DNA from: Galbibacter sp. BG1
GTDB lineage: Bacteria > Bacteroidota > Bacteroidia > Flavobacteriales > Flavobacteriaceae
Direction of reading: 5' to 3'
Assembly: GCF_013391805.1 (NCBI RefSeq)
Contig: NZ_CP058364.1
Span: 248,001-312,000, forward strand
Length of the DNA stretch: 64,000 bases
Translations under genes and position numbers: made by a program
The notes under the pieces: generated by a model
Databases searched by the model: none
Seen by the model: the letters and a program-made list of their open reading frames with translations, nothing else
What the model was told of the DNA's origin: nothing
Part shown: one piece after another, positions 1 through 7,586 of the stretch
Position numbering within the stretch: position 1 is the first letter of the stretch
Layout of the letters: every line of letters begins with the position of its first letter

Positions 1-1369
1 CCCCGTCTGAAAATTGTTCCTTTTGCCTCCATGCTACGCTTTCCGGCAGGTAATCTTCAAACGCTTTACGAACTACCCATTTTTCCATACGCTCGCCGTT
101 GATCATTTTATCTTCTGGGTTGATGCTCATCGCCACATCCATAAACTCTTTGTCCAAAAACGGCACCCGTCCTTCTATGCCCCATGCGGCTAAAGATTTG
201 TTGGCCCGCAAGCAATCGTACATATGTAGTTTGCTTAACTTCCTTACTGTTTCTTCATGAAACTCTTTGGCATTTGGTGCCTTGTGGAAATACAAATAGC
301 CTCCAAATAGCTCATCGGCACCTTCGCCAGACAACACCATTTTAATTCCCATCGACTTAATGACCCTTGCCATTAAATACATAGGCGTGGAAGCTCGTAT
401 CGTAGTAATATCGTAAGTTTCTAAGTTGTAAACCACATCTTTTATGGCATCCAAGCCTTCTTGAATGGTAAATTTAATTTCGTGGTGTACAGTCCCGATA
501 TGGTCCGCTACTTTTTGAGCGGCCGCTAGATCTGGAGAACCCTCCAGCCCTACAGAGAAAGAGTGTAAGCGTGGCCACCAAGCTTCGGAAGTATCATCTG
601 ATTCAATTCTCTTTTCAGCATATTTTTTAGCAATGGCTGAAGTTACCGATGAATCCAATCCCCCAGAAAGTAAAACTCCGTAAGGAACATCGGACATTAA
701 TTGTCTATGTACTGCAGCTTCTAAAGCTTCCTTTATTTTTTGAATACTGGTTTTATTGTCTTTTACGGCATCGTACTCCGTCCAATCCCTAACATACCAT
801 TTTTTAAATTCACCATCAGAACTATGTAGGTAGTGCCCTGGAGGAAAAAGCTGTATTTTGGTACAAACGCCTTCCAGCGCTTTTAATTCTGAAGCCACAT
901 AGAACGTTCCATTTTTATCCCATCCTACGTAAAGAGGGATAATCCCCATATGGTCCCTAGCCACAAAATACTCATCCTTTTCAGCATCGTAAATAGCGAA
1001 ACCGAAAATTCCATTCATCTCATCTATAAATTCTACTCCTTTTTCTTTATACAGTGCTAAAATAACTTCGCAGTCCGATTCCGTTTTAAAATCATATTTA
1101 CCCTCAAACTGTTTGCGCAATTCCCTGTGGTTATAAATTTCACCATTTGCTGCCAAAATCAATTTTCCATCTTCGCTCAATAAAGGTTGTTTCCCAGAAG
1201 CTGGATCTACAATTGCCAAGCGTTCATGAGCTAAAATAGCCTTTTCATCGCTGTAAATACCGCTCCAGTCTGGCCCTCTATGACGAACCCTTTTAGACAT
1301 TTCCAATAACTGAGGTCTTAAGTCATCGGCCTTTTCTTTTAAATCGAATGCACAAACAATTCCACACAT
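1..1369 (-). CDS. asnB: asparagine synthase B (glutamine-hydrolysing), 3' end cut by window
   Basis: Converts aspartate to asparagine with ATP, using ammonia released from glutamine. The reading frame starts at the ATG complementary to 1367-1369 and begins MCGIVCAF, so Cys2 is the N-terminal nucleophile of a class II glutamine amidotransferase. The first half carries HRGPDWSG, NGEIYNH and ESDCEVI; the second half carries the ATP-pyrophosphatase loop LLSGGLDSS and the later motif LSGEGADELFGGY, which identify the AsnB type. About 456 residues are visible and the last roughly 100 lie outside the window. It stands alone on the minus strand, divergent from the DUF2911 gene across a 250-base AT-rich gap with no convincing promoter. 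Identity is clear. Confidence 0.97.
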   Translation of the reverse strand, partial: MCGIVCAFDLKEKADDLRPQLLEMSKRVRHRGPDWSGIYSDEKAILAHERLAIVDPASGKQPLLSEDGKLILAANGEIYNHRELRKQFEGKYDFKTESDCEVILALYKEKGVEFIDEMNGIFGFAIYDAEKDEYFVARDHMGIIPLYVGWDKNGTFYVASELKALEGVCTKIQLFPPGHYLHSSDGEFKKWYVRDWTEYDAVKDNKTSIQKIKEALEAAVHRQLMSDVPYGVLLSGGLDSSVTSAIAKKYAEKRIESDDTSEAWWPRLHSFSVGLEGSPDLAAAQKVADHIGTVHHEIKFTIQEGLDAIKDVVYNLETYDITTIRASTPMYLMARVIKSMGIKMVLSGEGADELFGGYLYFHKAPNAKEFHEETVRKLSKLHMYDCLRANKSLAAWGIEGRVPFLDKEFMDVAMSINPEDKMINGERMEKWVVRKAFEDYLPESVAWRQKEQFSDG

Positions 1370-1619
1370 AACTATATCTTGATTTTTTTTATTTCTAATT
1401 ATCTATAAGGCAAATATGCAATACAACTTTCTATTTAAAAACAAATAACCTTTAAAAGATTACAAATTAAAACAAAAATATGCAAAACACATTCAAATAG
1501 AAGTCTTAACTATAATTTAGGAAGTATTTCTTTTTAAAATTGTAAGTTCTCTTTATCTTTTTATACTCATAAAGAGTAATGACTAAATCATTATTTCACT
1601 AAACAATTAAAAAATCATT

Positions 1620-2165
1620 ATGAAGAAATCATTAATCGCTATGTTATTCATAGCCGCCTTTACATTTTCAACACAAGTAGAAGCCCAAAAATTTAGCGGA
1701 CTGGATAAAAGTCCTGCCGACATCGTTTATTTCAGACCAGAAAAAAACGCTGCTCCCTTGATGAAGGTTGTTTACGGACGACCTCAACTAAAAGGACGTG
1801 CCGTAGGAACCGATCTTGCTCCTTATGGAGATGTATGGAGAACTGGAGCTAATGAAGCGACGGAGATTAAGTTCTATCAAGACGTTTCTATAGGTGGAAA
1901 ACCAATTTCTGCGGGTACTTACAGTTTGTTCACTATTCCTGGAAAAGATGAATGGACAGTAATTATTAACAAAGATGTAGATGTTTGGGGAGCTTACTCC
2001 TACAAAGAAGGTAACGATGTTGCCCGTATTAAAGTTCCTGCTGGAAGTGATAGTAAATCGCTTGAAGCATTTTCCATTACTTTTGAGCCTATGGACGGTG
2101 GCGCCAAAATGATTATGGGTTGGGACAAGCTTAGAATTGAAGTACCTATTACCTACAATTACTAA
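1620..2165 (+). CDS. secreted DUF2911 family protein
   Basis: An exported protein of 181 residues with unknown function. Residues 1-22 form a signal peptide ending VEA, followed by a single domain with the pattern VVYGRPQLKGR, YGDVWRTGANEAT and SAGTYSLFTIP that I know from DUF2911 proteins, which are common as exported proteins in Bacteroidota. No catalytic motif is evident. The gene is monocistronic, with its own upstream region and an intrinsic terminator directly after the stop codon. The family assignment is from memory of the conserved motifs; the function is unknown. Confidence 0.9.
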   Translation: MKKSLIAMLFIAAFTFSTQVEAQKFSGLDKSPADIVYFRPEKNAAPLMKVVYGRPQLKGRAVGTDLAPYGDVWRTGANEATEIKFYQDVSIGGKPISAGTYSLFTIPGKDEWTVIINKDVDVWGAYSYKEGNDVARIKVPAGSDSKSLEAFSITFEPMDGGAKMIMGWDKLRIEVPITYNY

Positions 2166-2187
2166 GTTTTTATTTATAAAAATTTTA

Positions 2188-2223
2188 AAGGGAAGCTTTG
2201 ATACCATCAAAGGCTTCCCTTTT
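2188..2223 (+). terminator. intrinsic terminator after the DUF2911 gene
   Basis: Arms AAGGGAAGC-TTTGA (2188-2201) and TCAAA-GGCTTCCCTT (2207-2221) pair with one bulged G, a loop of about five bases, and a T-run follows. It lies between convergent genes and may also serve the opposite strand, because the left flank is A-rich. Confidence 0.8.
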
Positions 2224-2260
2224 CTATTTAAAATGAAAAATATCTAAAGTTTCGCAAATT

Positions 2261-4111
2261 TTAAGGTTTTGTCTTTTTATCTAGCCGAATACTGTTAATT
2301 ACTTCTTGGTTAACATCGCGTACTTTTTTAAAGTCCATTTTATCCACTTTTCTATCGTAGGTCATAAAACCGTTCACCTCTCCCTCTACATCGGTGGTTT
2401 GCGTATAGACCGCTGCGGAGAATCCGGTTTTTACCATATTCATTAACTGTCTGGCGTATTTTATATATTCTTCGGTAGTTTCTTTTGAGTTCTTGAACTT
2501 TATATATCCCCAGTTATTATCGCTTTTCCAAAGGTGCCCTTCAATAGGAAGGCCAATACCGCCATATTCCCCCAGAACGGTTATTCGCTGCGCATCGTAT
2601 AAATACATTTTAGGCCCTGGATAATTGTGAAGGTCTAAAATATCACCGGTTTGAAAATGGTTTCCACCACTAGCGGAATTTATAAGTCTCGAAGGATCGT
2701 AATTCTGGGTCCACTCTGTAATTTCAACGGTTTTAAATTGTCCCCAAGCTTCATTAAAAGGCACCCAGACTACAATACTTGGATAGGAATAAAGGTAATC
2801 GATAATTTCTTTCCATTCTTTACGGTAAATCTCTTCCGATTCTGCACTTCTTTTAAGCTCAGTTCCATCGAAATATTTTTTCCCTTGCCAAAGAGGCGCA
2901 CTATCGCCATTTGGCATGTCCTGCCAAACCAAAACCCCTAATCGATCGCAATGCGTATACCATCGAGCAGGCTCTACCTTAACGTGTTTACGAATCATAT
3001 TAAAACCTAACTCTTTTGTTTTAATAATATCGTATTTTAAAGCTTCATCTGTTGGCGCAGTATACAATCCATCTGGCCACCATCCTTGGTCCAAAGGGCC
3101 AAACTGAAAGTAGTCTTCATTATTAAGTTGCATTCTTACGATACCATTTTCATCCCTTTTCTTGGAAATTTTACGCATTGCAAAATAACTGTCCACTTCA
3201 TCAACAACCTTTCCTTTACTTATCAGTTTTACTGATAAATCATATAAAAACGGGGATTCTGGAGACCATAGTTTTTGATTCTCCACAAGGATCTCCAATG
3301 TTTCATTTGCACTGGCTTTTGAAACAGATAACACCTTACCATTATCTTTAACCGTAACCTCAACAATGTCTCCGTAAGATGCATTTGTTAAGTCTGTTAA
3401 GATCTTTACGGTATTGTTATCAATATTTGGAGTGATTTTTAAGTCGTGGATGCTTTTTTCTGAAACTGGTTCCAACCACACGGTTTGCCAAATACCGCTA
3501 ACCGGTGTATACCAAATTCCTTTAGGCTCTTTAACTTGTTTCCCTCTCGGTTGCGGACCGTCGCTAGTGGGGTCCCAAACCTTTACGATTAATTGCTGCT
3601 CCCCGGCTTCTAAAAAAGGAGTGATATCAAAAGAAAATGGAGCATATCCCCCAGTGTGCGAACCAATTTTTACGTCATTGAGCCACACTTCTGCCTTCCA
3701 ATCGACGGCTCCAAAATGTAGTAGAATATTCTTATCGCTCCACCCCTCTGGAATTGTAAAAATGGTTTTATACCAAAGTTCGTTATCGGCACCTAGTTCT
3801 TTCATAACCCCGGAGAGACTCGACTCCACAGCAAAAGGAACCAAAATTTTTTCTGCATACTCTTTAGGCACAGTTCCGCCTGCTTTTTGTATTTTGTAAT
3901 CCCACAATCCATTTAGGTTTTTCCATTCCGTACGCTTCATTATGGGCCGTGGATATTCCGACAACACATTATTGACATCGATTTTCCCTGCCCATTCTGT
4001 TTTAATTTTATCCCCTGCTGGTTTCCATTTTTGGGAAAATGCAGAAGCACTCATTAAAAAAATCATCAAAAGCAAAAACCATTGGTTCTTAAATTTAAAT
4101 TGGTTAATCAT
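2261..4111 (-). CDS. secreted glycoside hydrolase family 2 protein
   Basis: A periplasmic or exported retaining glycosidase of 616 residues. A signal peptide (1-26, ending SASAFS) is followed by a sugar-binding jelly-roll domain (about 60-215, with WYKTIFTIP and DWKAEVWLND), an immunoglobulin-like domain (about 220-310) and a TIM barrel. The barrel has VVWVPFNEAWGQ, where Glu454 after Asn453 fits the GH2 acid/base, and LGEYGG, where Glu515 fits the nucleophile. It is shorter than LacZ and resembles the short GH2 enzymes of Bacteroidota; the substrate (galactoside, glucuronide or mannoside) cannot be read from the sequence. It is divergent from the aldose epimerase gene across a gap with a palindrome, which suggests shared control of sugar use. 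Confidence 0.92.
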   Translation of the reverse strand: MINQFKFKNQWFLLLMIFLMSASAFSQKWKPAGDKIKTEWAGKIDVNNVLSEYPRPIMKRTEWKNLNGLWDYKIQKAGGTVPKEYAEKILVPFAVESSLSGVMKELGADNELWYKTIFTIPEGWSDKNILLHFGAVDWKAEVWLNDVKIGSHTGGYAPFSFDITPFLEAGEQQLIVKVWDPTSDGPQPRGKQVKEPKGIWYTPVSGIWQTVWLEPVSEKSIHDLKITPNIDNNTVKILTDLTNASYGDIVEVTVKDNGKVLSVSKASANETLEILVENQKLWSPESPFLYDLSVKLISKGKVVDEVDSYFAMRKISKKRDENGIVRMQLNNEDYFQFGPLDQGWWPDGLYTAPTDEALKYDIIKTKELGFNMIRKHVKVEPARWYTHCDRLGVLVWQDMPNGDSAPLWQGKKYFDGTELKRSAESEEIYRKEWKEIIDYLYSYPSIVVWVPFNEAWGQFKTVEITEWTQNYDPSRLINSASGGNHFQTGDILDLHNYPGPKMYLYDAQRITVLGEYGGIGLPIEGHLWKSDNNWGYIKFKNSKETTEEYIKYARQLMNMVKTGFSAAVYTQTTDVEGEVNGFMTYDRKVDKMDFKKVRDVNQEVINSIRLDKKTKP

Positions 4112-4166
4112 TATTATTGTTTTTGTTGGTTAAAAATTTATTTATAAAGGCCTATGACAGTTTCTA

Positions 4167-4186
4167 AACCCATTGATTAATGGGTT
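4167..4186. promoter_or_regulatory. perfect palindrome, candidate operator between GH2 and aldose epimerase genes
   Basis: AACCCATT (4167-4174) and AATGGGTT (4179-4186) are perfect inverted repeats around the spacer GATT, and the symmetry extends by one A/T pair on each side. A further half-site AACCCAT follows at 4194-4200. The site lies 56 bases upstream of the GH2 start and about 175 bases upstream of the epimerase ATG. A palindrome of this size in a divergent sugar-gene promoter looks like the site of a dimeric repressor; a stem-loop in the GH2 leader is the alternative. No regulator gene is adjacent. Confidence 0.5.
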
Positions 4187-4362
4187 ATTAAAAAACCCAT
4201 AAAATAGTTACGTTTTCTCAAAATAATAACTATTAATTCGCCGTAATTATAATTTTCAGCTCTTAAATATCAGAATTTTTAATAGTATTTTGTACTATTA
4301 CAAGTACAATTAACAAAATTTGTCTTATTATTATTTCTAATTAAATTTTGAATACATACACA

Positions 4363-5550
4363 ATGCATACGAATAATACTTTTCTTGCTGCTCTATTTTC
4401 AATTCTAATTATCAGTATTTCCTGTAAAAACGAAAAAAAGGAAAAAACCTCTGACGCTCAAGTTTCCAACAATTTAGAAACCGATTCTATAGAAACCTAT
4501 TTAAATGATAAAGAATTTGATACCGTTTTAAACAACAAAAATGTTGGTTTATACTGGATAAAAAATAAGAATATGTTAGCCGCTTTCACCAATTACGGGG
4601 GGCGCTTGGTGGGTTTATGGGTTCCCGATAAAAATGGAAATTACACAGATGTTGTTATCGGGATGCCCAGTATAAAAAGCTATATGGAATCTACTGAACC
4701 TTATTTTGGTGCTACCATTGGAAGAGTTGGGAACAGAATTGCCAATGGCACATTTACTTTGGAAGGCAAACAATACCAAATTCCTACTAATGATGGAGAG
4801 AACAGTTTGCACGGAGGGAAAAAAGGTTTTCAAGATGTGGTCTGGAAAACCGAAAAAACAAACGATCATACCTTGGTCTTTAGCTATACGTCTGTAGATA
4901 TGGAGGAAGGTTTCCCCGGAAACCTAGAAGTAAAAGTTACCTATACTATTACCCAAGAAAATGCTCTAAAAATAGACTATCAAGCCAACACCGATGCGCC
5001 TACCGTGGTAAATTTAACGAACCACGCCTTTTTTAATCTAAACGGGGAAGGCAGTGGAACTATTTTAAATCATAAACTAAAAATATATGCTAACGAATTT
5101 ACTCCGGTCGATTCGGGATTAATACCCACGGGACGAATCGAAGACGTAAAAGGAACCCCATTTGATTTTACAACTATTCATTCAATTGGTGAGCGCATTG
5201 ATACAAAAAACGAGCAATTAAAATTTGGAAAGGGCTACGACCATAATTTTGTGCTGAATGGTCCTAAAAAAGGCGGTATGATCCATGCAGCAACCATCAA
5301 AGGGGATAAAAGCGGTATTATAATGGACATCCTTACGGAAGAACCAGGCTTACAATTTTATAGTGGAAACTTTATGAAAAGTAAAAACACTTTAAAAACC
5401 GGGGCAAAAGATGATTATAGGACGGCTTTCGCCTTAGAAACACAACATTTTCCAGACTCACCAAATCAAGAAAACTTTCCATCGATAAGATTGAATCCGG
5501 ATGAGACTTACCATACGGTTTCGCTTTATAAATTTTCTGTGGAGCGGTAG
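4363..5550 (+). CDS. galM: aldose 1-epimerase, lipoprotein
   Basis: Interconverts the alpha and beta anomers of aldoses such as galactose and glucose. The frame is open from a TTG at 4348, but the ATG at 4363 gives a normal lipoprotein signal (lipobox ISIS-C, Cys21) and is chosen. After a low-complexity linker, the fold shows NYGGRLVGLWVPD, GRVGNRIANG, NLTNHAFFNLNG with the catalytic His, GYDHNFVLNG, and near the end FALETQHFPDSPNQ with the catalytic Glu. Family motifs are intact. The lipoprotein signal places the enzyme in the periplasm or at the outer membrane, where it can act with the divergently encoded GH2 glycosidase. Its 3' end converges on the AstE-like gene with 11 bases between. 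Confidence 0.94.
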   Translation: MHTNNTFLAALFSILIISISCKNEKKEKTSDAQVSNNLETDSIETYLNDKEFDTVLNNKNVGLYWIKNKNMLAAFTNYGGRLVGLWVPDKNGNYTDVVIGMPSIKSYMESTEPYFGATIGRVGNRIANGTFTLEGKQYQIPTNDGENSLHGGKKGFQDVVWKTEKTNDHTLVFSYTSVDMEEGFPGNLEVKVTYTITQENALKIDYQANTDAPTVVNLTNHAFFNLNGEGSGTILNHKLKIYANEFTPVDSGLIPTGRIEDVKGTPFDFTTIHSIGERIDTKNEQLKFGKGYDHNFVLNGPKKGGMIHAATIKGDKSGIIMDILTEEPGLQFYSGNFMKSKNTLKTGAKDDYRTAFALETQHFPDSPNQENFPSIRLNPDETYHTVSLYKFSVER

Positions 5551-5561
5551 AAACCAAATTT

Positions 5562-6464
5562 TTAGGATCCAGAAACTTCTTTAATTACAAAAAAACCATC
5601 GTTCCCTTGGGTTTGGTATAAGGGCATAAAGATATGGGCATCCCACTTGCTTATAACTTTGTGTCCATTTTCTTTTGCCAGCAATTGCCCCTTGGTAATT
5701 TTACTGAAATTCTCAAAACCTGATTCCATGGCGAAAGATACTTTTTCATCGAGTTCGTGGCGATAGAGAATTTCAAATGTCTTCTGGTCGGGAGCATTTT
5801 CTTCTGAAAATTTGGTGACACATTCTGGATAACAAGAAATTTCTTCCAAATTTAGGTCACACGCTTTTTCAAGAGCCAACCATATCATTCCTTCATGATT
5901 TTCTTGTGCTTCATCACTTGTGTGCTGCCCAGCTTCAAAAACAAAACCAGTGATACCAATCCTACTAAGGTAATGGTCGATATCCCCTGTGATAATATCA
6001 CTAAAGCCTCTAACGATATAGGTAGGGAACAGGTGCGCCCATACATCATTATCGTTCACCTCTTGCACCGAAATGAAAGGTAAACTTGCAGAAGAAGTCG
6101 TATGGCAGTCTAAAAAATATCTTTCGGTAAATGCTTCCCTGCTTTCGTCTTCCAGCACTTTCATGATCTCATACATTTCCTTATGTTCGTGGGATTTTTC
6201 AACACGGGAACTTATATTTTCTTTCGTCCAGGTGCGGTTTAAATCTTCATCGATATATCTTACACCTTCTTTTAGTGCTTTTTTATTCCCTGCAACACCT
6301 AAAACAGTCCCATTTATAATCGGCTTTGTTTTATTCAATTCTTTAAAAACCTTTTGTAAGGCTTTGACCCCGCTAGGTTCGTTTCCATGAATACCGGCCG
6401 TAATAAAAAGCAAAGGTCCTTTTTTATCGCTTGAATATTTTCCTATTATTCTATCTACCTCCAT
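5562..6464 (-). CDS. succinylglutamate desuccinylase/aspartoacylase family (M14) hydrolase
   Basis: A zinc-dependent amidohydrolase of 300 residues, last gene of a three-gene cassette. The zinc ligands of the AstE/AspA family are visible: HGNEPSG gives His26 and Glu29, and DCHTTSS gives His121. DEDLNRTW (72-79) fits the substrate-binding Asn-Arg, and FEAGQH gives Glu177 as the likely catalytic glutamate. Family members remove acyl groups from N-acyl amino acids or cleave terminal residues. The arginine succinyltransferase pathway is not nearby, so true succinylglutamate desuccinylase activity is doubtful. The gene starts 22 bases after the ATP-grasp gene ends, so the two are probably co-transcribed and act on a related substrate. 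Confidence 0.85.
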   Translation of the reverse strand: MEVDRIIGKYSSDKKGPLLFITAGIHGNEPSGVKALQKVFKELNKTKPIINGTVLGVAGNKKALKEGVRYIDEDLNRTWTKENISSRVEKSHEHKEMYEIMKVLEDESREAFTERYFLDCHTTSSASLPFISVQEVNDNDVWAHLFPTYIVRGFSDIITGDIDHYLSRIGITGFVFEAGQHTSDEAQENHEGMIWLALEKACDLNLEEISCYPECVTKFSEENAPDQKTFEILYRHELDEKVSFAMESGFENFSKITKGQLLAKENGHKVISKWDAHIFMPLYQTQGNDGFFVIKEVSGS

Positions 6465-6486
6465 AATTTAATATTCTATTTTTCTT

Positions 6487-7536
6487 TTAATACATAGTTG
6501 CCAACACTTTATTTGCTAGTTGTCCGCCGTATTTTTGCTTGTAGAATAGCTTCCGCTCTATGGATTCTATAATGGTATCTGTAAAATCGGGCAGGCCAAT
6601 ATCTGCGAACCTCTCCAAGCCACCCGGACTTAGTACATTGATTTCAATCAATTTATCTTTCACAATATCCAATCCCACTAAAAACAGACCATCTTTTATA
6701 AGCTTTGGAGCTGTTAAGTCAATTATTTGCTTCATCGCCGGCGTAAGCTCGCTGCTATCTGCCGTGGCCCCCAATTTAAAATTACTTCGGAATTCCCCTT
6801 CTCCACTAACTCTTCTAATAATGGCTTTTTCTCCTTTTTCTTCCAGCACTCTTCCATTTAATAAAAGAACACGCACATCACCATCTTTTACCGCTGGCAA
6901 ATATTCTTGGGCAATAACATACCCTTGATCGCTAATGGTTTTTATGATTTGATTGATATTTTTTTCGTGTTCATCAATTAGAAAAACATCGGCACCTCCA
7001 GATCCTTCGAGAGGTTTTAGCACCATTTTCTTATCGTGCGCTTCCCAAAAGGTTAAGATGTCTTCTTTATTCCTAGTGATTATGGAGGCCGGTTTTATTT
7101 CCTTCGGAAGTTCTTCAAAATAGAGTTTATCTATAAAAGCATGCGAAAGCGCGTAGGCGTCATTTAATACCAGCACACCCTGACTCTGGATCATTCTCCC
7201 AAAAGCGATTCCAGATTGTTCGGCCCAATGCCTTTCTGCCCCTTCTTCCGTAGGATTGTTACGGATGAAAAGAACATCCAAATCGGTAGAAACTACTTTT
7301 TTCTTTTTCGCTTTTGCCCCTTGTAAAATTTCTAAAAATTTCTTTGGCGACTTTGTTGTGGTAGATTTGGGAACTTTAGTGGTATTAAGTGTAATCGTAC
7401 CGCCATATTCAAAATTAAAATCGCCCACCCCCATAACAAAAACTTCATGCCCTCTTGCATGTGCTTTTGTCATTAGAGCCACAGAAGTTCCTGCCTTTTC
7501 TTTCTCAATTTTATTTAATACAAAACATATTTTCAT
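6487..7536 (-). CDS. GshB-like ATP-grasp ligase
   Basis: A 349-residue ATP-dependent carboxylate-amine ligase related to glutathione synthetase. Like E. coli GshB it begins with a short beta-alpha N-domain (MKICFVLNKIEKEKAG, then GHEVFVMGVGD), continues with VLFIRNNPT and NDAYALSHAFIDKLYF, and has the ATP-grasp signature VLKPLEGSGGADVF, YVIAQEYLPAVKDGDVRVL and the metal-binding EINVLSPGGLERF. It is longer than GshB (about 315) and there is no gshA here. It lies 50 bases after the DUF1704 gene and 22 bases before the M14 hydrolase gene. From this context I infer that it adds an amino acid or peptide unit to a substrate on which the two neighbouring hydrolases act; glutathione synthesis is possible but not indicated. 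Confidence 0.85.
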   Translation of the reverse strand: MKICFVLNKIEKEKAGTSVALMTKAHARGHEVFVMGVGDFNFEYGGTITLNTTKVPKSTTTKSPKKFLEILQGAKAKKKKVVSTDLDVLFIRNNPTEEGAERHWAEQSGIAFGRMIQSQGVLVLNDAYALSHAFIDKLYFEELPKEIKPASIITRNKEDILTFWEAHDKKMVLKPLEGSGGADVFLIDEHEKNINQIIKTISDQGYVIAQEYLPAVKDGDVRVLLLNGRVLEEKGEKAIIRRVSGEGEFRSNFKLGATADSSELTPAMKQIIDLTAPKLIKDGLFLVGLDIVKDKLIEINVLSPGGLERFADIGLPDFTDTIIESIERKLFYKQKYGGQLANKVLATMY

Positions 7537-7586
7537 TTTATCTTTTTTTAATTATTCCAGCCACCGCCCTTAATTATATTCTTTCG

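Noticed and set aside
1473-1480. TAnnTTTG-like match on the minus strand upstream of asnB
   Set aside because: It would give a leader near 100 bases in a very AT-rich gap and has no matching -33 element at normal spacing.
6487-7536. Glutathione synthetase as the firm function of the ATP-grasp gene
   Set aside because: The motifs are GshB-like, but no gshA is present and the neighbours suggest another substrate; only the family is asserted.
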